Assembly: GCA_964554185.1 (NCBI GenBank) | Contig: CAZKNJ010000032.1 | Location: 1 to 21,172 of the forward strand | Direction: 5' to 3' | Source: CAZKNJ01 sp964554185 | GTDB lineage: Bacteria > 4484-113 | Length of the DNA: 21,172 bases | Shown here: piece after piece, positions 6,876 to 16,070 of the stretch | Numbering within the stretch: position 1 is the stretch's first letter | Layout of the letters: each line of letters starts with the position of its first letter | The notes under the pieces: generated by a model | Databases searched by the model: none | Seen by the model: the letters and a program-made list of their open reading frames with translations, nothing else | Told to the model about the DNA's origin: nothing | Translations under genes and position numbers: made by a program

Positions 6876-8285
6876 TTACTTGCTTTTGGTCCTGGTCTTG
6901 TCCGTGGTCCTTTTCTTAGCCTTTTTCTTCGGTTTCCCCTCAATCTCTTTCTTGAGTTCGTACCAGCATTTGTAGGTGTAAGTGAGCTTTGTCTCTCCAT
7001 TAGCGGGGACACTCAGTGCAAACAATAAGCCTGAATCTACGACTATCTCGTAAGGGTGGCTATGTTCAATCATCGACCAATTGGCGCCGCGCTCAAGCAA
7101 TTGCGGCACAGAGATCTTAATATCCTCCGGCTTCTGGTTGCGGATAACGATCTCATAGGTAGCGCGATGGCCGTTCTTGAAGTCGGTGTACGCAATGCGG
7201 CGCTTCTCACCCTTGATGTCAAAAGAGTTGCCGAGTTCCAACTCCACAAGTTCGCCCTTCGCGGTATGGTCGATTCCGTCTTCACCAACCATGTGCAGGC
7301 TTCCTTCGCGGTCGCGCTTGAAAACGCGAAAACGCCCAGCAGGTAGCGGTATCCCGAGGCCGTTTTCTTCTGTATTCTCTATTTCCAAGAAGGCGCGAAC
7401 TGCCCCTTGGCCACGGAATACGTACGTCTTCCCAACCTTCACGTCTGATCCTTCAAGTAACGAGAGCTGTTTAGTCTGCGCATCGAGGATTGTAGCAGGC
7501 CGCTCAAGTGTGTAGAGGTGGTACTCAAAGAACGCTTCTTCCTCAAAACCGCGCGGGTGAGCCCTAAGAGCCTGCGCCACCTCCGCTCCCATTTCGTGCA
7601 TTGGAGCGGGCGCGCGGTGGATGTCGCCGGCGACGAGCTTTAGCCGGGCGCTCTCAAAGGACGCACCGCTGTTGTTTGTCATCGTAACCCATCCTTCCAG
7701 GTCAGCGCAATCATCGTTATCGTTCAGAACAAGAATGTAGTCCGCCGACCAGGAAAGCCCAGAGGTTGTGTAGCTCACCTCGGCGCGAGTCTCCAGCGCT
7801 TTAGGGGATTTCAGCATCCACTCCAGTGTAGGGCAGAGAAGCAGCCCACCGGGCAGGCTCGGCAGCTCAAAGTAGCCGGGCGGGTTGAGCAGCACCTTGC
7901 CGCCGCAGTCAATGACGGTGCCATCCCTCACGGACAGCAGCTTGCCCTGCATACGCGAGCCGTCCTCTCCGATGACGGTGATAGTGGCGCCGATGTACTT
8001 CTGCAGCAGCTTGGCGCGGCTGACCAGGTCGTAATCGTAGTTCTGCTCCAGCAGCGTGACCTCGCCGCCGAGCGGCTTGAAGTGAACGCTCGTTGCGTCA
8101 ATCCTGCTAGGGACACCGGTGAGCGTGACGTAGTTCACACCCTTTGTGAGATTAAACTTGCGTGCTTCCTTCACCAGCGCCAGATCGGCGTTGTACACTG
8201 TGACTGCTACGCTTGAGACTTCACCTGCCTCCTGCCGCAGAGTCTCTGGGCGGCGCGTAGCTGAGGACGCATCTGACTTGGTCAT
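6876..8285 (-). CDS. DUF4139 domain paralogue without signal peptide and with a basic tail
   Basis: A 469-aa protein colinear with the upstream-facing DUF4139 protein at 5348-6688 over nearly its whole length (shared blocks include LLEQNYDYDLVSR, LLQKYIGAT, KVLLNPPGY, LVAGDIHRAPAP and EEAFFEYHLYTLER). Unlike that paralogue it begins with a polar, charged leader (MTKSDASSATRRPETLRQ) and no hydrophobic segment, so it should be cytoplasmic unless exported another way. It ends in a Lys/Arg-rich tail of about 20 residues (KPKKKAKKRTTDKTRTKSK), which could contact nucleic acid or acidic surfaces; that is speculation. Start ATG 8283-8285 has a strong AAGGAGGG about 6 nt upstream. It begins 40 nt after the DHH-like gene and is probably co-transcribed. 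Third codon positions look less GC-rich than in its neighbours. Confidence 0.88.
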   Translation of the reverse strand: MTKSDASSATRRPETLRQEAGEVSSVAVTVYNADLALVKEARKFNLTKGVNYVTLTGVPSRIDATSVHFKPLGGEVTLLEQNYDYDLVSRAKLLQKYIGATITVIGEDGSRMQGKLLSVRDGTVIDCGGKVLLNPPGYFELPSLPGGLLLCPTLEWMLKSPKALETRAEVSYTTSGLSWSADYILVLNDNDDCADLEGWVTMTNNSGASFESARLKLVAGDIHRAPAPMHEMGAEVAQALRAHPRGFEEEAFFEYHLYTLERPATILDAQTKQLSLLEGSDVKVGKTYVFRGQGAVRAFLEIENTEENGLGIPLPAGRFRVFKRDREGSLHMVGEDGIDHTAKGELVELELGNSFDIKGEKRRIAYTDFKNGHRATYEIVIRNQKPEDIKISVPQLLERGANWSMIEHSHPYEIVVDSGLLFALSVPANGETKLTYTYKCWYELKKEIEGKPKKKAKKRTTDKTRTKSK

Positions 8286-8325
8286 TATGACCCTCCTTAG
8301 AACGAGATACCACTTTAGACTACGC

Positions 8326-10050
8326 TCACGAGTGGTTTGTTCCTTCGGTACGGGACTTAACCAGACTTAGCAGCGTGCGGCGGACATTGTCCTTCACCCG
8401 GCCGCCCTTCACGCCGAAGTGGCGGTTGATGCGCTGGATGAACGCCGCCAGCCGCTCCTCCGCCACCGCGGGCACGGGGAAGTTGAACCAGAACGCGCCG
8501 TAGTGCCCCAGGGTCTCGCTGCGCTCGTGCTCCGGCACGAACGCCAGCGGCGGCGGTATCTCCAGCCGCGTCCAGTTGCGCAGGCAGAGAAAGTTGAACG
8601 CGCCGTCGGGCATGAACCGCCCGGTTAGCGCGTAGTCGGCCTGCGGGTGGTGTGTGAGCAGGTGCTCCAGCAGCTCGTACCACTCGCGCCCGGATTCCTG
8701 CAGTGCTTCGCGCACGAGGAGCACCCGCCCGAGCTGAACCGTGTCGTAGCCGGCGACCTTCGCCGCGTCCAGCGGCTCGCAGGAAGGGCGCATCCACACC
8801 TGCCCGGCGGCCTCGGCGGAGCCGGCGGTGGTGCAGTGCTGACGGCCGCCGCTCTCAGATAGCGGCACCGCGTAACCCTCGCTGCACAGTTTCACCGCAG
8901 TGCTGCGGAACCGCTGGAAACTGTGCTCCACCGCAGCGAAGAGCTGCTCCAGTGGGAGCGCGTTGACCCGGCGCAGGTGCTTTGGCGGCGGCGAAAGCGC
9001 GTGCATCAGGTGCGATAGCGCGTCCAGAGTCTCATCGACGCCCTCCGGCAGCGGGCGGCTCCCGTACGGGGCGTAGGCGCAGCGCACGGTGGAGTCCCGG
9101 TCGCCCAGCGCGCCCACGAGCGAGTAGGGCAGGATGCCACGCGTGATGTGGTCGCCGTAGAAGCAGCCGGGGATGTCGCTCAACACCACTTCCACTCCCG
9201 CCTGCACCATCTGCGGCACCGCGCTCAGCGTGTCCAGGTGGTGGTCAACCAGATGCAGCGTGACGTGCTCCAGTGAGGCTTTTCCCAGGCCGGAGATGGT
9301 GCGCATCGGGTCGCGCGCGTACACGGTCATATCCACAATGACGGCGTGGTTGAACTCGCCGCCGGCAGCGAGCCGGGGCAGCGTGCGCTTCCAGAACTTC
9401 CCATAGTCGCCGGTCTCGGTGTAGCCGCACACCGGTATGATATTGCTCACGTGGAGAGCGCGCAAGTGCAGGTAGGTGGCGGCCATCATCGTCAACCCGT
9501 GCGGGTCGAAATGCCCCAGCAGCAACACCGAGTCTCCCGGCCCCGGCTGGCCGTCGCGCCGGCCTACGGTGACCAGGCCGTGAAGGCCGGCCGCCAGAGC
9601 GTCATCCAGCGCGAGTCCTTCAGTCAGGCAAGTGAGCAGCACACCGTCCGAGGGATTCAACGTAACCTGCACGGACGGGTAAGGCAGCTCGCTGCCGTTA
9701 GAGCCCGCAAACACAGCGAAGGCGGTCTCAACCGCCGCCAGCCACTTCGCGCACCGCTCGCCCTCGCCTGCAATCAACTCGCCGGAGCGCAGGGCATCCC
9801 ACTTGCCGCGTAGACGCAATGGCAGCGCGCTGCGTACTTCGCCCAACTCCGGTGCCAACAAATGGAAGAAGGGGTAGGCTATGCGGGCGCGCTCCAGCGC
9901 CTCGCTTCCGATGTTGAGGGCGGCGGCCAGCGGCAGTGCCAGTTCGGCGGCTTTGGCGCCACGCAGGGATTGTTCCTGTGTTATTGCGCCCGTGCGGGAC
10001 TTCAGCGCGCGGTCAAGGTCAAGCAGGACACCTGCGAGGGAGAGATGCAC
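8326..10050 (-). CDS. Divergent DHH-superfamily phosphoesterase-like protein
   Basis: 574 aa. Four spaced motifs match the catalytic layout of DHH phosphoesterases: GHFDPHG (179-185), VIVDMT (Asp 240), VDHH (268-271) and GALGDRDST (313-321). Motif I is unusual, FDPHG instead of the common N/S-x-D-x-DA or PDGDA. Known DHH enzymes (RecJ, NrnA, c-di-AMP phosphodiesterases, PPX1) use such residues to bind Mn for phosphoester hydrolysis; the substrate here cannot be told. The first 170 residues match nothing I recognise. The C-terminal 200 (YALTGRFMPDGAFNFL, later YGAFWFNFP and GVKGGRVKDN) may be a DHHA1-like substrate domain. GTG 10048-10050 starts 4 nt after the RND pump stop, with only a weak AGGTG nearby; a TAGAAT at 10057-10062 lies 6 nt upstream, so an internal leaderless start is also possible. 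Confidence 0.8.
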   Translation of the reverse strand: MHLSLAGVLLDLDRALKSRTGAITQEQSLRGAKAAELALPLAAALNIGSEALERARIAYPFFHLLAPELGEVRSALPLRLRGKWDALRSGELIAGEGERCAKWLAAVETAFAVFAGSNGSELPYPSVQVTLNPSDGVLLTCLTEGLALDDALAAGLHGLVTVGRRDGQPGPGDSVLLLGHFDPHGLTMMAATYLHLRALHVSNIIPVCGYTETGDYGKFWKRTLPRLAAGGEFNHAVIVDMTVYARDPMRTISGLGKASLEHVTLHLVDHHLDTLSAVPQMVQAGVEVVLSDIPGCFYGDHITRGILPYSLVGALGDRDSTVRCAYAPYGSRPLPEGVDETLDALSHLMHALSPPPKHLRRVNALPLEQLFAAVEHSFQRFRSTAVKLCSEGYAVPLSESGGRQHCTTAGSAEAAGQVWMRPSCEPLDAAKVAGYDTVQLGRVLLVREALQESGREWYELLEHLLTHHPQADYALTGRFMPDGAFNFLCLRNWTRLEIPPPLAFVPEHERSETLGHYGAFWFNFPVPAVAEERLAAFIQRINRHFGVKGGRVKDNVRRTLLSLVKSRTEGTNHS

Positions 10051-10054
10051 GCAC

Positions 10055-13000
10055 CTATTCTACCGCAGCCGCCTCGGGCTCGGGCCGTCTGCTGCCCAAT
10101 CCTTCGATCAGCGAGTACACCACCGGTATCACTACCAGCGTCAACGGCGTAGAGAAGAGCATTCCGCCGATGACGGCGACGGCAAGCGGGCTGCGCATGT
10201 CGGCGCCCTCGCTGAGGCTGAATGCTGTCGGGAGCAGCGCCAGGATCGTGGTGAAGCTCGTCATCAGGATGGGGCGCATTCGGCGCACGCCGGCGGTAAC
10301 CAGTGCGTCCGCCACGCTCGCGCCTTTATCGCGCGCCTGGTTGGCGAAGTCAACTAGCAGAATGCCGTTCTTTGTTACTAGGCCGATGAGCATGACGATT
10401 CCAAGGAAGGTCATCAGGTTCAGCGACTTGCCGGTGGCAATCATCGTGAGTATCGTGCCGGTCGTCGCCAGCGGCACGGTCATCATAATCGTAAAGGGGT
10501 GCTTGTACGAGTTGAACTGGCTGGCGAGAACCATATAGGTGAAGATAATGCCCAGCATAATCGCCAGGAAGAACTGCTGGAACATCTCGCCGACCATCTG
10601 CGATTCGCCAATAGCGGTGACTTGCGTGGTGGGAGGAACGATGTTCTCCTTCTTCATCTGCGCCTGCCAGGCGGCAACGATGGAGCCGCCGCCAACGCCC
10701 TGCGTCACGTCGCAGTAAACATCAATAGAGCGGATTTTATTCAGGTGTTGGATTACCGACGGCCCTTGCCCCAGCTGCATATCGGCTATTGAATCCAGCG
10801 CGATTGACCGCTCCAGCTTGGATGAATAGACCGTCAGCGACTTCACCGACTGAAGATCGCGCCTAAGCCCTTCAGGAAAAACCAGAGTGATGTCGTATTC
10901 CTCGCCGCCCTCCCGGTAGCTGCTAAACTGCTCTCCATTGTAGAGGATGCGCATATACTGGCCGAGCTGAGCGGGCGTGATACCTAGCTGCGCCATCTTC
11001 TGCAGGTTCGGGATGACGCGCATTTCCAGCTTGCCCGGCCGCTCGGAGTTGTCTACGTTCACTGCACCGGGTATTTTCGCCAGCATTTCCTGCGCCCTGG
11101 ACGTCACGCTGCGCAGGCGTTCGTAATCGGTATCGGCGAAGGTGAGTTGAACTGAGTGTTGCGAAGGGCCTTCGCCCTCGGAAGCGGCAGTAATCTTCGC
11201 GCCGGGAATATCGACGAACATCGCGCGAGTGCTCTCAACCAAGTCAAACGAAGTGTTGCGGTAAGGAACCGGGATGATGCCCCACCAGCGCCAGTGGACT
11301 CTGCGCAGTTTCTTATCCATCATCACGGCCATTACCGAGGCGGTGTTAGACTGCGAGGCGCCAGCGGTAAGCCGGCCGCCACTGGACGAGCCAACGAGGG
11401 AGACGACGCTCTCGACTTCCGGAAGCTCCTTCACCCTGGTTTCCACTTTGCGCACGATCGCGTCGGTAGAGTCGAAATCGGCTTCAACGGGCAGCTCAAT
11501 GCTGATGGAGAACGTCCCCTGGTCCGAAGGTGGCAGGAAGCCTACTTGCACGAGTTTCAGCAACGGAATAGTGAGAAGGAAGAAACCAGCAGCTATGGCT
11601 ACAACCATGGCGCGCCGGCGCAGGGCCGCGCGCAAGAAGCCCTCATACCGCTCTTCCAGCAGGAGATACGCTTTGAGGAAACCGAGGTGAATCGGGTTGA
11701 ACAGCCGTGAGAAGAAATCAATAATGCGCAGGAAGACCCCCCGCTCGCCCTCATGGTGGGCGGCTGACGTGAAATGGTAGAAGATGAGCGGGATAAGCAC
11801 GAGCGAGACAACCAGCGAGATGGCGACCGCTGCCGCAACTGTGACGCCAAACTCCTTGAAGAACTGGCCGATCATGCCGGTCATAAAGCCGATGGGCAGG
11901 AATACGGCGATGAGCGTTGAGGTCGCAGCGAGCACTGCCAGGGCGACTTCAGCTATGCCCTGTACCGTTGCCTTCTCACGATCCCCGGTCTGTTCGTAGA
12001 CTTTCAGCAGGTTTTCCTGCACCACAATTGCATCATCAACGACCAGACCGACAGCGACCGCGAGCGCGAGCATGCTGATGAAGTTGAGAGTGAAGCCGGA
12101 GAAGTTGATCACTGAGTAAGCAGCGATAATGGAAACGAGAATGGATATTGTTATCGGAATCGTGTGGCGCATCTTGCCGACGAAGAGCCATACGGAGAAG
12201 CTCGCAAGTATCGCGCCAAGGATGATGCTGAATTGGATATCCTCGAGGGCGCTTACGACATAACGCGAATAATCGGAGGTCAATAGGATCGTGATGCCTG
12301 GTGGCATCTGGCTCTTGAGCACCTCCACCTTGTGCTTGGCGCCTTCGGCGGTTGTGACGGTATCGGCATCGCTGCGCTGGACAATCTGCAGGTTGACTGA
12401 GCTCTTGCCGTTCAAACGTGCGGCTACGGTCTGCTCTTTCTGGCTGTCTGATATCGTCGCGATATCGCCCAGGCGCACGGTCATACTGTCGCTGGAGAAA
12501 ACTACCGTCTTGCGTATGTCCTCTACGCTCTGGAACTCGCTGGGTTGGCGCAGAACATACTCCAAGCCGCCTTGCCTAATGGTCCCCGCTGGTATGTTGA
12601 CATTGGTCGCCAGCAGCATCTGGCCGACCAGCGACGGATTCAGCCCATAAGCGTTCATCCGCGCGGGGTCCAGGACTACGCGAATCTCGCGCTCAAGCCC
12701 GCCTTGGATGGAAACGCTCGCGACGCCGCTTACTTGCTGCAAGCTGTCAACAACCTGCGTGCGAACGTAATCCCGCAGCTCACGCTCGCCCATCGTGTCC
12801 GAAGAAAGAGTATAGGTCATTATCGGCATCGCATTCAGGTCAACTTTGCCAATAATCGGATCATCAACGGTGTCAGGAAGGTCTGCTCGCGCCAGCGCTA
12901 CTTTATCGCGCACATCCTGCGCTGCGGTTTCCACGTCCTTTCCCGAAACGAACTTTATGACGACGACGCTCACGCTTTCCATAGAGTAAGAAGTCAGCGT

Positions 13001-13234
13001 GTCTATGCCTTCAACGACCGCAACGCGGTCTTCAATCTTCTTTGTGATTTCGGTCGCAATAACGTCCGGGCTGGCGCCGGGGTAGGTGGTCATCACCGTA
13101 ATGTACGGGATTTTCACCTTGGGCATCATGTTCAGCCCGAGTTTGGAGCAGGAGACCATACCGACGACAACGAAGAACGCCATCAACATGACGACAAACA
13201 CCGGCCGGCGTATGGATATCTGGGCAATGTTCAT
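10055..13234 (-). CDS. RND efflux pump, inner membrane transporter (AcrB/MexB, HAE1 type)
   Basis: 1059 aa, the usual length of HAE1 pumps. It drives export of hydrophobic or amphiphilic compounds by proton antiport through a trimeric complex with the adaptor and outer membrane channel encoded just upstream. The N-terminus (ISIRRPVFVVMLM) is TM1. TM4 carries the paired proton-relay aspartates in VGLVVDDAIVV (D400-D401), and TM10 has the matching lysine in LVTKNGILLVDFA. Two large periplasmic loops follow TM1 and TM7 (about 40-335 and 565-880). The central LPVEADFDSTD segment is typical of the second loop. ATG 13232-13234 is 3 nt after the adaptor's TAA, with GGAG about 7 nt upstream, so translation is probably coupled. 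Substrates cannot be predicted. Confidence 0.96.
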   Translation of the reverse strand: MNIAQISIRRPVFVVMLMAFFVVVGMVSCSKLGLNMMPKVKIPYITVMTTYPGASPDVIATEITKKIEDRVAVVEGIDTLTSYSMESVSVVVIKFVSGKDVETAAQDVRDKVALARADLPDTVDDPIIGKVDLNAMPIMTYTLSSDTMGERELRDYVRTQVVDSLQQVSGVASVSIQGGLEREIRVVLDPARMNAYGLNPSLVGQMLLATNVNIPAGTIRQGGLEYVLRQPSEFQSVEDIRKTVVFSSDSMTVRLGDIATISDSQKEQTVAARLNGKSSVNLQIVQRSDADTVTTAEGAKHKVEVLKSQMPPGITILLTSDYSRYVVSALEDIQFSIILGAILASFSVWLFVGKMRHTIPITISILVSIIAAYSVINFSGFTLNFISMLALAVAVGLVVDDAIVVQENLLKVYEQTGDREKATVQGIAEVALAVLAATSTLIAVFLPIGFMTGMIGQFFKEFGVTVAAAVAISLVVSLVLIPLIFYHFTSAAHHEGERGVFLRIIDFFSRLFNPIHLGFLKAYLLLEERYEGFLRAALRRRAMVVAIAAGFFLLTIPLLKLVQVGFLPPSDQGTFSISIELPVEADFDSTDAIVRKVETRVKELPEVESVVSLVGSSSGGRLTAGASQSNTASVMAVMMDKKLRRVHWRWWGIIPVPYRNTSFDLVESTRAMFVDIPGAKITAASEGEGPSQHSVQLTFADTDYERLRSVTSRAQEMLAKIPGAVNVDNSERPGKLEMRVIPNLQKMAQLGITPAQLGQYMRILYNGEQFSSYREGGEEYDITLVFPEGLRRDLQSVKSLTVYSSKLERSIALDSIADMQLGQGPSVIQHLNKIRSIDVYCDVTQGVGGGSIVAAWQAQMKKENIVPPTTQVTAIGESQMVGEMFQQFFLAIMLGIIFTYMVLASQFNSYKHPFTIMMTVPLATTGTILTMIATGKSLNLMTFLGIVMLIGLVTKNGILLVDFANQARDKGASVADALVTAGVRRMRPILMTSFTTILALLPTAFSLSEGADMRSPLAVAVIGGMLFSTPLTLVVIPVVYSLIEGLGSRRPEPEAAAVE

Positions 13235-13237
13235 TAG

Positions 13238-14536
13238 TTACTCCAGCGGTTGGTGATTCTGCGAGTTGGTGGGACTATCAGCACTAGCAGCCGTGTTCAC
13301 CAGCGAGCCTTCACTTACATAGTTTTGGCCGGCGATGATAACCTCTTCGCCACCAATTAGCGGCGAGAGAATCTCTACGCTGATGCCGTTGCGCAACCCA
13401 ACTGCCACCTCTACTTTCTTCGCTTTCTCGCCTTCAATCACAAAGATGTAAGGCTTATCGGTAGCTGCGCCTAGGAGCGCCTTGGCCGGTAAGACGACCT
13501 TGCCTTCGTCAAGCACCCATTCCAGCGTCACATCCGCGAATTCCTGCGGGCGCGCGCCGGTGCCTTCGGGCAGTGCAAGCTCAACTTTGAACAACCGTGT
13601 CTTTGGGTCAGCAGCGGGTACGACCCGAAAGACCAATGCCTTGATGGGATCGGCAACGCCGGCAAGCTTGATGCTGGCTTCCTGGCCGGGTGTGAAGTTG
13701 CCTATCTTCTCTACGGGCGCAAAGATCTCAACTTTCAGGCCCGTTTCGCCCACGATTTGGTATGCGGGCATTCCCGTAGCGATGAAATCACCCTCGCTTA
13801 GCATGCGCGATATGACTGTGCCGGAGAATGGCGCGGTGATACGCGTATAGCCCAGGTTTGTTTGAGCGAGTGTCGCCTGCGCACCGGCTTGCTCTACAGC
13901 AAGCTGGAGAACCTTGCGGTCTTCAGCGCGCGCGCCGGTCTGCGCAATGCGCAGATTTTCCTTGGCAGCGGTAAACTGCGCCTTGGCGGTCTCATATTGA
14001 AGCTGTGCGCCTTCAAGCACGGCCTTACTAATGACGCCTTCGTCAAACAGGTTCTTATTGCGCTCATAGTTCCGGAAGGCGGTTTCGGCGGCGAGCTGCG
14101 CAGCGGCGTAGTTCGCCTTTGCCTGCGCTATCTGCTCAGGGCGTGCCGAAGATGCAGATGCGAGGTTCAGCTTCGCCATCTCGTAAGCCGATCTGGCGAT
14201 TGTCGCCTGTTGCGCGTAGACCGTATCGTCAATGATGGCGAGCACTTCTCCCGCCTTAACTTCCGCGCCGATATCCACCAGCACTTGCTTAATGGTCCCT
14301 GCCGCCTGGGCTGAGACTATAGCGTCCAAGTCCGAGGTTACGGTGCCGGTGTAGGTGTATGCCTCCTTGAAAGGCTGCACGGCGGCCTTTACGCTTTCCA
14401 CAGCAACCGGGGATGTTTCTTCCACCTTCCTGCTAAACTTGGCGCGGGCGGTAATGAACAGGCCCGACGCAAGCAGCGCTACGAACAGCAGCAGTGCGGC
14501 GATTATGACGATTACAGCAGGGTTAGTTTTTCTCAT
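13238..14536 (-). CDS. RND efflux periplasmic adaptor (membrane fusion protein, HlyD/MexA family)
   Basis: 432 aa. A single N-terminal membrane anchor (VIVIIAALLLFVALLASGLF, about 8-27) precedes a split lipoyl domain (GTIKQVLVDIGAEVKAGEVLAIID and the returning YTRITAPFSGTVISRMLSEGDFI), a long alpha-helical hairpin (about 115-225, Ala/Glu/Gln rich) and beta-barrel and membrane-proximal domains. It bridges the RND pump to the outer membrane channel. A longer frame opens at 14704, but its extra 56 residues are the out-of-frame 3' end of the channel gene. ATG 14534-14536, directly before the lysine-flanked anchor, is the sensible start. It overlaps the channel gene by 14 nt, indicating translational coupling. 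Confidence 0.93.
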   Translation of the reverse strand: MRKTNPAVIVIIAALLLFVALLASGLFITARAKFSRKVEETSPVAVESVKAAVQPFKEAYTYTGTVTSDLDAIVSAQAAGTIKQVLVDIGAEVKAGEVLAIIDDTVYAQQATIARSAYEMAKLNLASASSARPEQIAQAKANYAAAQLAAETAFRNYERNKNLFDEGVISKAVLEGAQLQYETAKAQFTAAKENLRIAQTGARAEDRKVLQLAVEQAGAQATLAQTNLGYTRITAPFSGTVISRMLSEGDFIATGMPAYQIVGETGLKVEIFAPVEKIGNFTPGQEASIKLAGVADPIKALVFRVVPAADPKTRLFKVELALPEGTGARPQEFADVTLEWVLDEGKVVLPAKALLGAATDKPYIFVIEGEKAKKVEVAVGLRNGISVEILSPLIGGEEVIIAGQNYVSEGSLVNTAASADSPTNSQNHQPLE

Positions 14537-16070
14537 CGTTGATAATCCTGGCCGTGATGGCGCTAAGGTCTGAGGTCGTTGTCGGCAAATATAAGTCCGC
14601 GTCGCCGATGCCCAGCGCAGCGAGCAAGTCCTGGTAACGCGCCACGATGGCCATGCGCTTGTCAAACTCGTTGAGCTTCGCGCCCAGATAGGCGGCGCGT
14701 GCACCCACCAGGTCGGCGTTGGTTACCACGCCTTCGTTGTAGCCGAGCCGCGCCATGCGCTGCGCTTCCTCCGCCGCCGCCAGCGTGTCCTGCGCAGTCG
14801 TGTGTCCTTGAACCGCCGCCTCCAGGTTGCTGACCGCGTCAACCATGCTCAAGCGGAACGCCTGCCGGTACTGCGCCAGCTGCACGCGGGCGGCGTCGGC
14901 TTGCGCGGCGAAGCTCTTCTGGGTACCGGCGGTCTTGCCGCTGTCCCACAGGTTCATCACGCCGCTGATGCCGAAGGACCAGGAGTCGCGCGCCTGGAAG
15001 CTGCTGCCGGTTTGCTGCTGGTAGCCGGCGGTCAGCGAGAACTGCGGCGCGCGGCGGTAACCCAGCATCTGGTAGTCGTAGACCGATATCATGTTGTCCA
15101 GCGAGTGGTACTGCGGCGTCTTCTCGACGAAGGTCTGGGAAAGCCCCTCGGGATCGAGCCGCGGCAGCACTTCATCCGCCAGTATCCCCACCGCGCGGTC
15201 CAGCTTCTCGGCGTATGCGACTTCAACTTCCATCCCCTGGAAGTAATCCTCGGGGACCACTCCCAGCGTGAGATACAGCCCGGAGCGTGCCAGTTCCTTG
15301 CCGTTGCGCGCCTTGATGAGCGCTTCTTCCGCCAGCGACGCTTCCACCTCCGCCTGCATCACCTGGAAGCGCGGCACCATTCCCTGCTCGTACTTGAGCC
15401 GGGCGTTGCGCAACTGCTCCTGCCCCAGCGCCACTCCCTCCTCCGCCACTTCCACGGCGTTCTGCGCCGTCAGGCAGGCGATGTAGGCGCGGAAAGCGGC
15501 GGTGATGACTTCCGCCCGCTTGGCGTCCACCGCGGCCTTGGCGGCCTGGTATCCCGCCCAGGCTGCACGCTTGCCATACCCGAGGTTGCCCAAGGGAGCA
15601 ATCGGGTAGGAGGCGCGGGCGCCCAGTGAGGAGGTGGTCTCCTTCTGGAACGTCATCTCCGGTGAATTGGATCCGGTGGAGATGCCCTTAAGCGGGCCGG
15701 CGCGGTTGATGCTGCTGGAAAGGTCAATGGACAGCCCCGCCATTCCCGTGTACTTCACATACTCGAAGTACGCGCTTTCCGCCTGCTTCTCAGCGATGCG
15801 CAGACCGTAGCTGTTGGCCAGCGCCAGCGCGATGGCTTCTTCCGCCGTCAATGTATACACCGGCGGCAGCTCGGAGGTTTCTTCCTCAACCGGCACCACT
15901 TCCTCGCTGCCGGCTTCGGCGCTGAGAGATGCGACGGTGGCAGTGCTTACCGTGTCGGCAGAAGCCGGGCGCTTGACCTCGATAGAATCGTCCGCCGCCG
16001 CTATGCCGCCGCCCAGCGCTGCGAGCAACGCAACCAGCACTAACAAGTGAATCCGTGGTTTAGCCTGCAT
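14523..16070 (-). CDS. TolC-type outer membrane efflux channel (OMF family)
   Basis: 515 aa. It begins with a signal peptide (MQAKPRIHLLVLVALLAALGG, cleavage near AAA-DD) and then about 50 residues of low-complexity Ser/Thr/Glu/Pro-rich sequence. Two homologous TolC repeats follow (about 75-290 and 300-500), each opening with a helix such as LTAEEAIALALANSYGLRIAEKQ and containing long amphipathic helices (QNAVEVAEEGVALGQEQLRN; the second copy has EEAQRMARLGYNEGVVTNADLV) with short beta segments. It forms the trimeric exit duct of the exporter. The frame could open 10 codons earlier at 16100, but ATG 16068-16070 has a strong GGAGGGGAGG site and sits directly before the signal peptide. The gene overlaps the end of tetR by 11 nt. 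Confidence 0.93.
   Translation of the reverse strand: MQAKPRIHLLVLVALLAALGGGIAAADDSIEVKRPASADTVSTATVASLSAEAGSEEVVPVEEETSELPPVYTLTAEEAIALALANSYGLRIAEKQAESAYFEYVKYTGMAGLSIDLSSSINRAGPLKGISTGSNSPEMTFQKETTSSLGARASYPIAPLGNLGYGKRAAWAGYQAAKAAVDAKRAEVITAAFRAYIACLTAQNAVEVAEEGVALGQEQLRNARLKYEQGMVPRFQVMQAEVEASLAEEALIKARNGKELARSGLYLTLGVVPEDYFQGMEVEVAYAEKLDRAVGILADEVLPRLDPEGLSQTFVEKTPQYHSLDNMISVYDYQMLGYRRAPQFSLTAGYQQQTGSSFQARDSWSFGISGVMNLWDSGKTAGTQKSFAAQADAARVQLAQYRQAFRLSMVDAVSNLEAAVQGHTTAQDTLAAAEEAQRMARLGYNEGVVTNADLVGARAAYLGAKLNEFDKRMAIVARYQDLLAALGIGDADLYLPTTTSDLSAITARIINDEKN

Noticed and set aside
12545..13237. Plus-strand 230-codon frame opposite the RND pump
   Set aside because: Antisense shadow in a GC-rich gene, with no motif or ribosome binding site.
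14537..14704. 56-residue N-terminal extension of the membrane fusion protein
   Set aside because: It lies wholly inside the channel gene in another frame, has no family character, and would place residues before a clear membrane anchor with its own ATG at 14536.
14802..15629. Plus-strand 275-codon frame opposite the TolC-like gene
   Set aside because: Antisense shadow; His/Arg/Leu-rich with no domain character.
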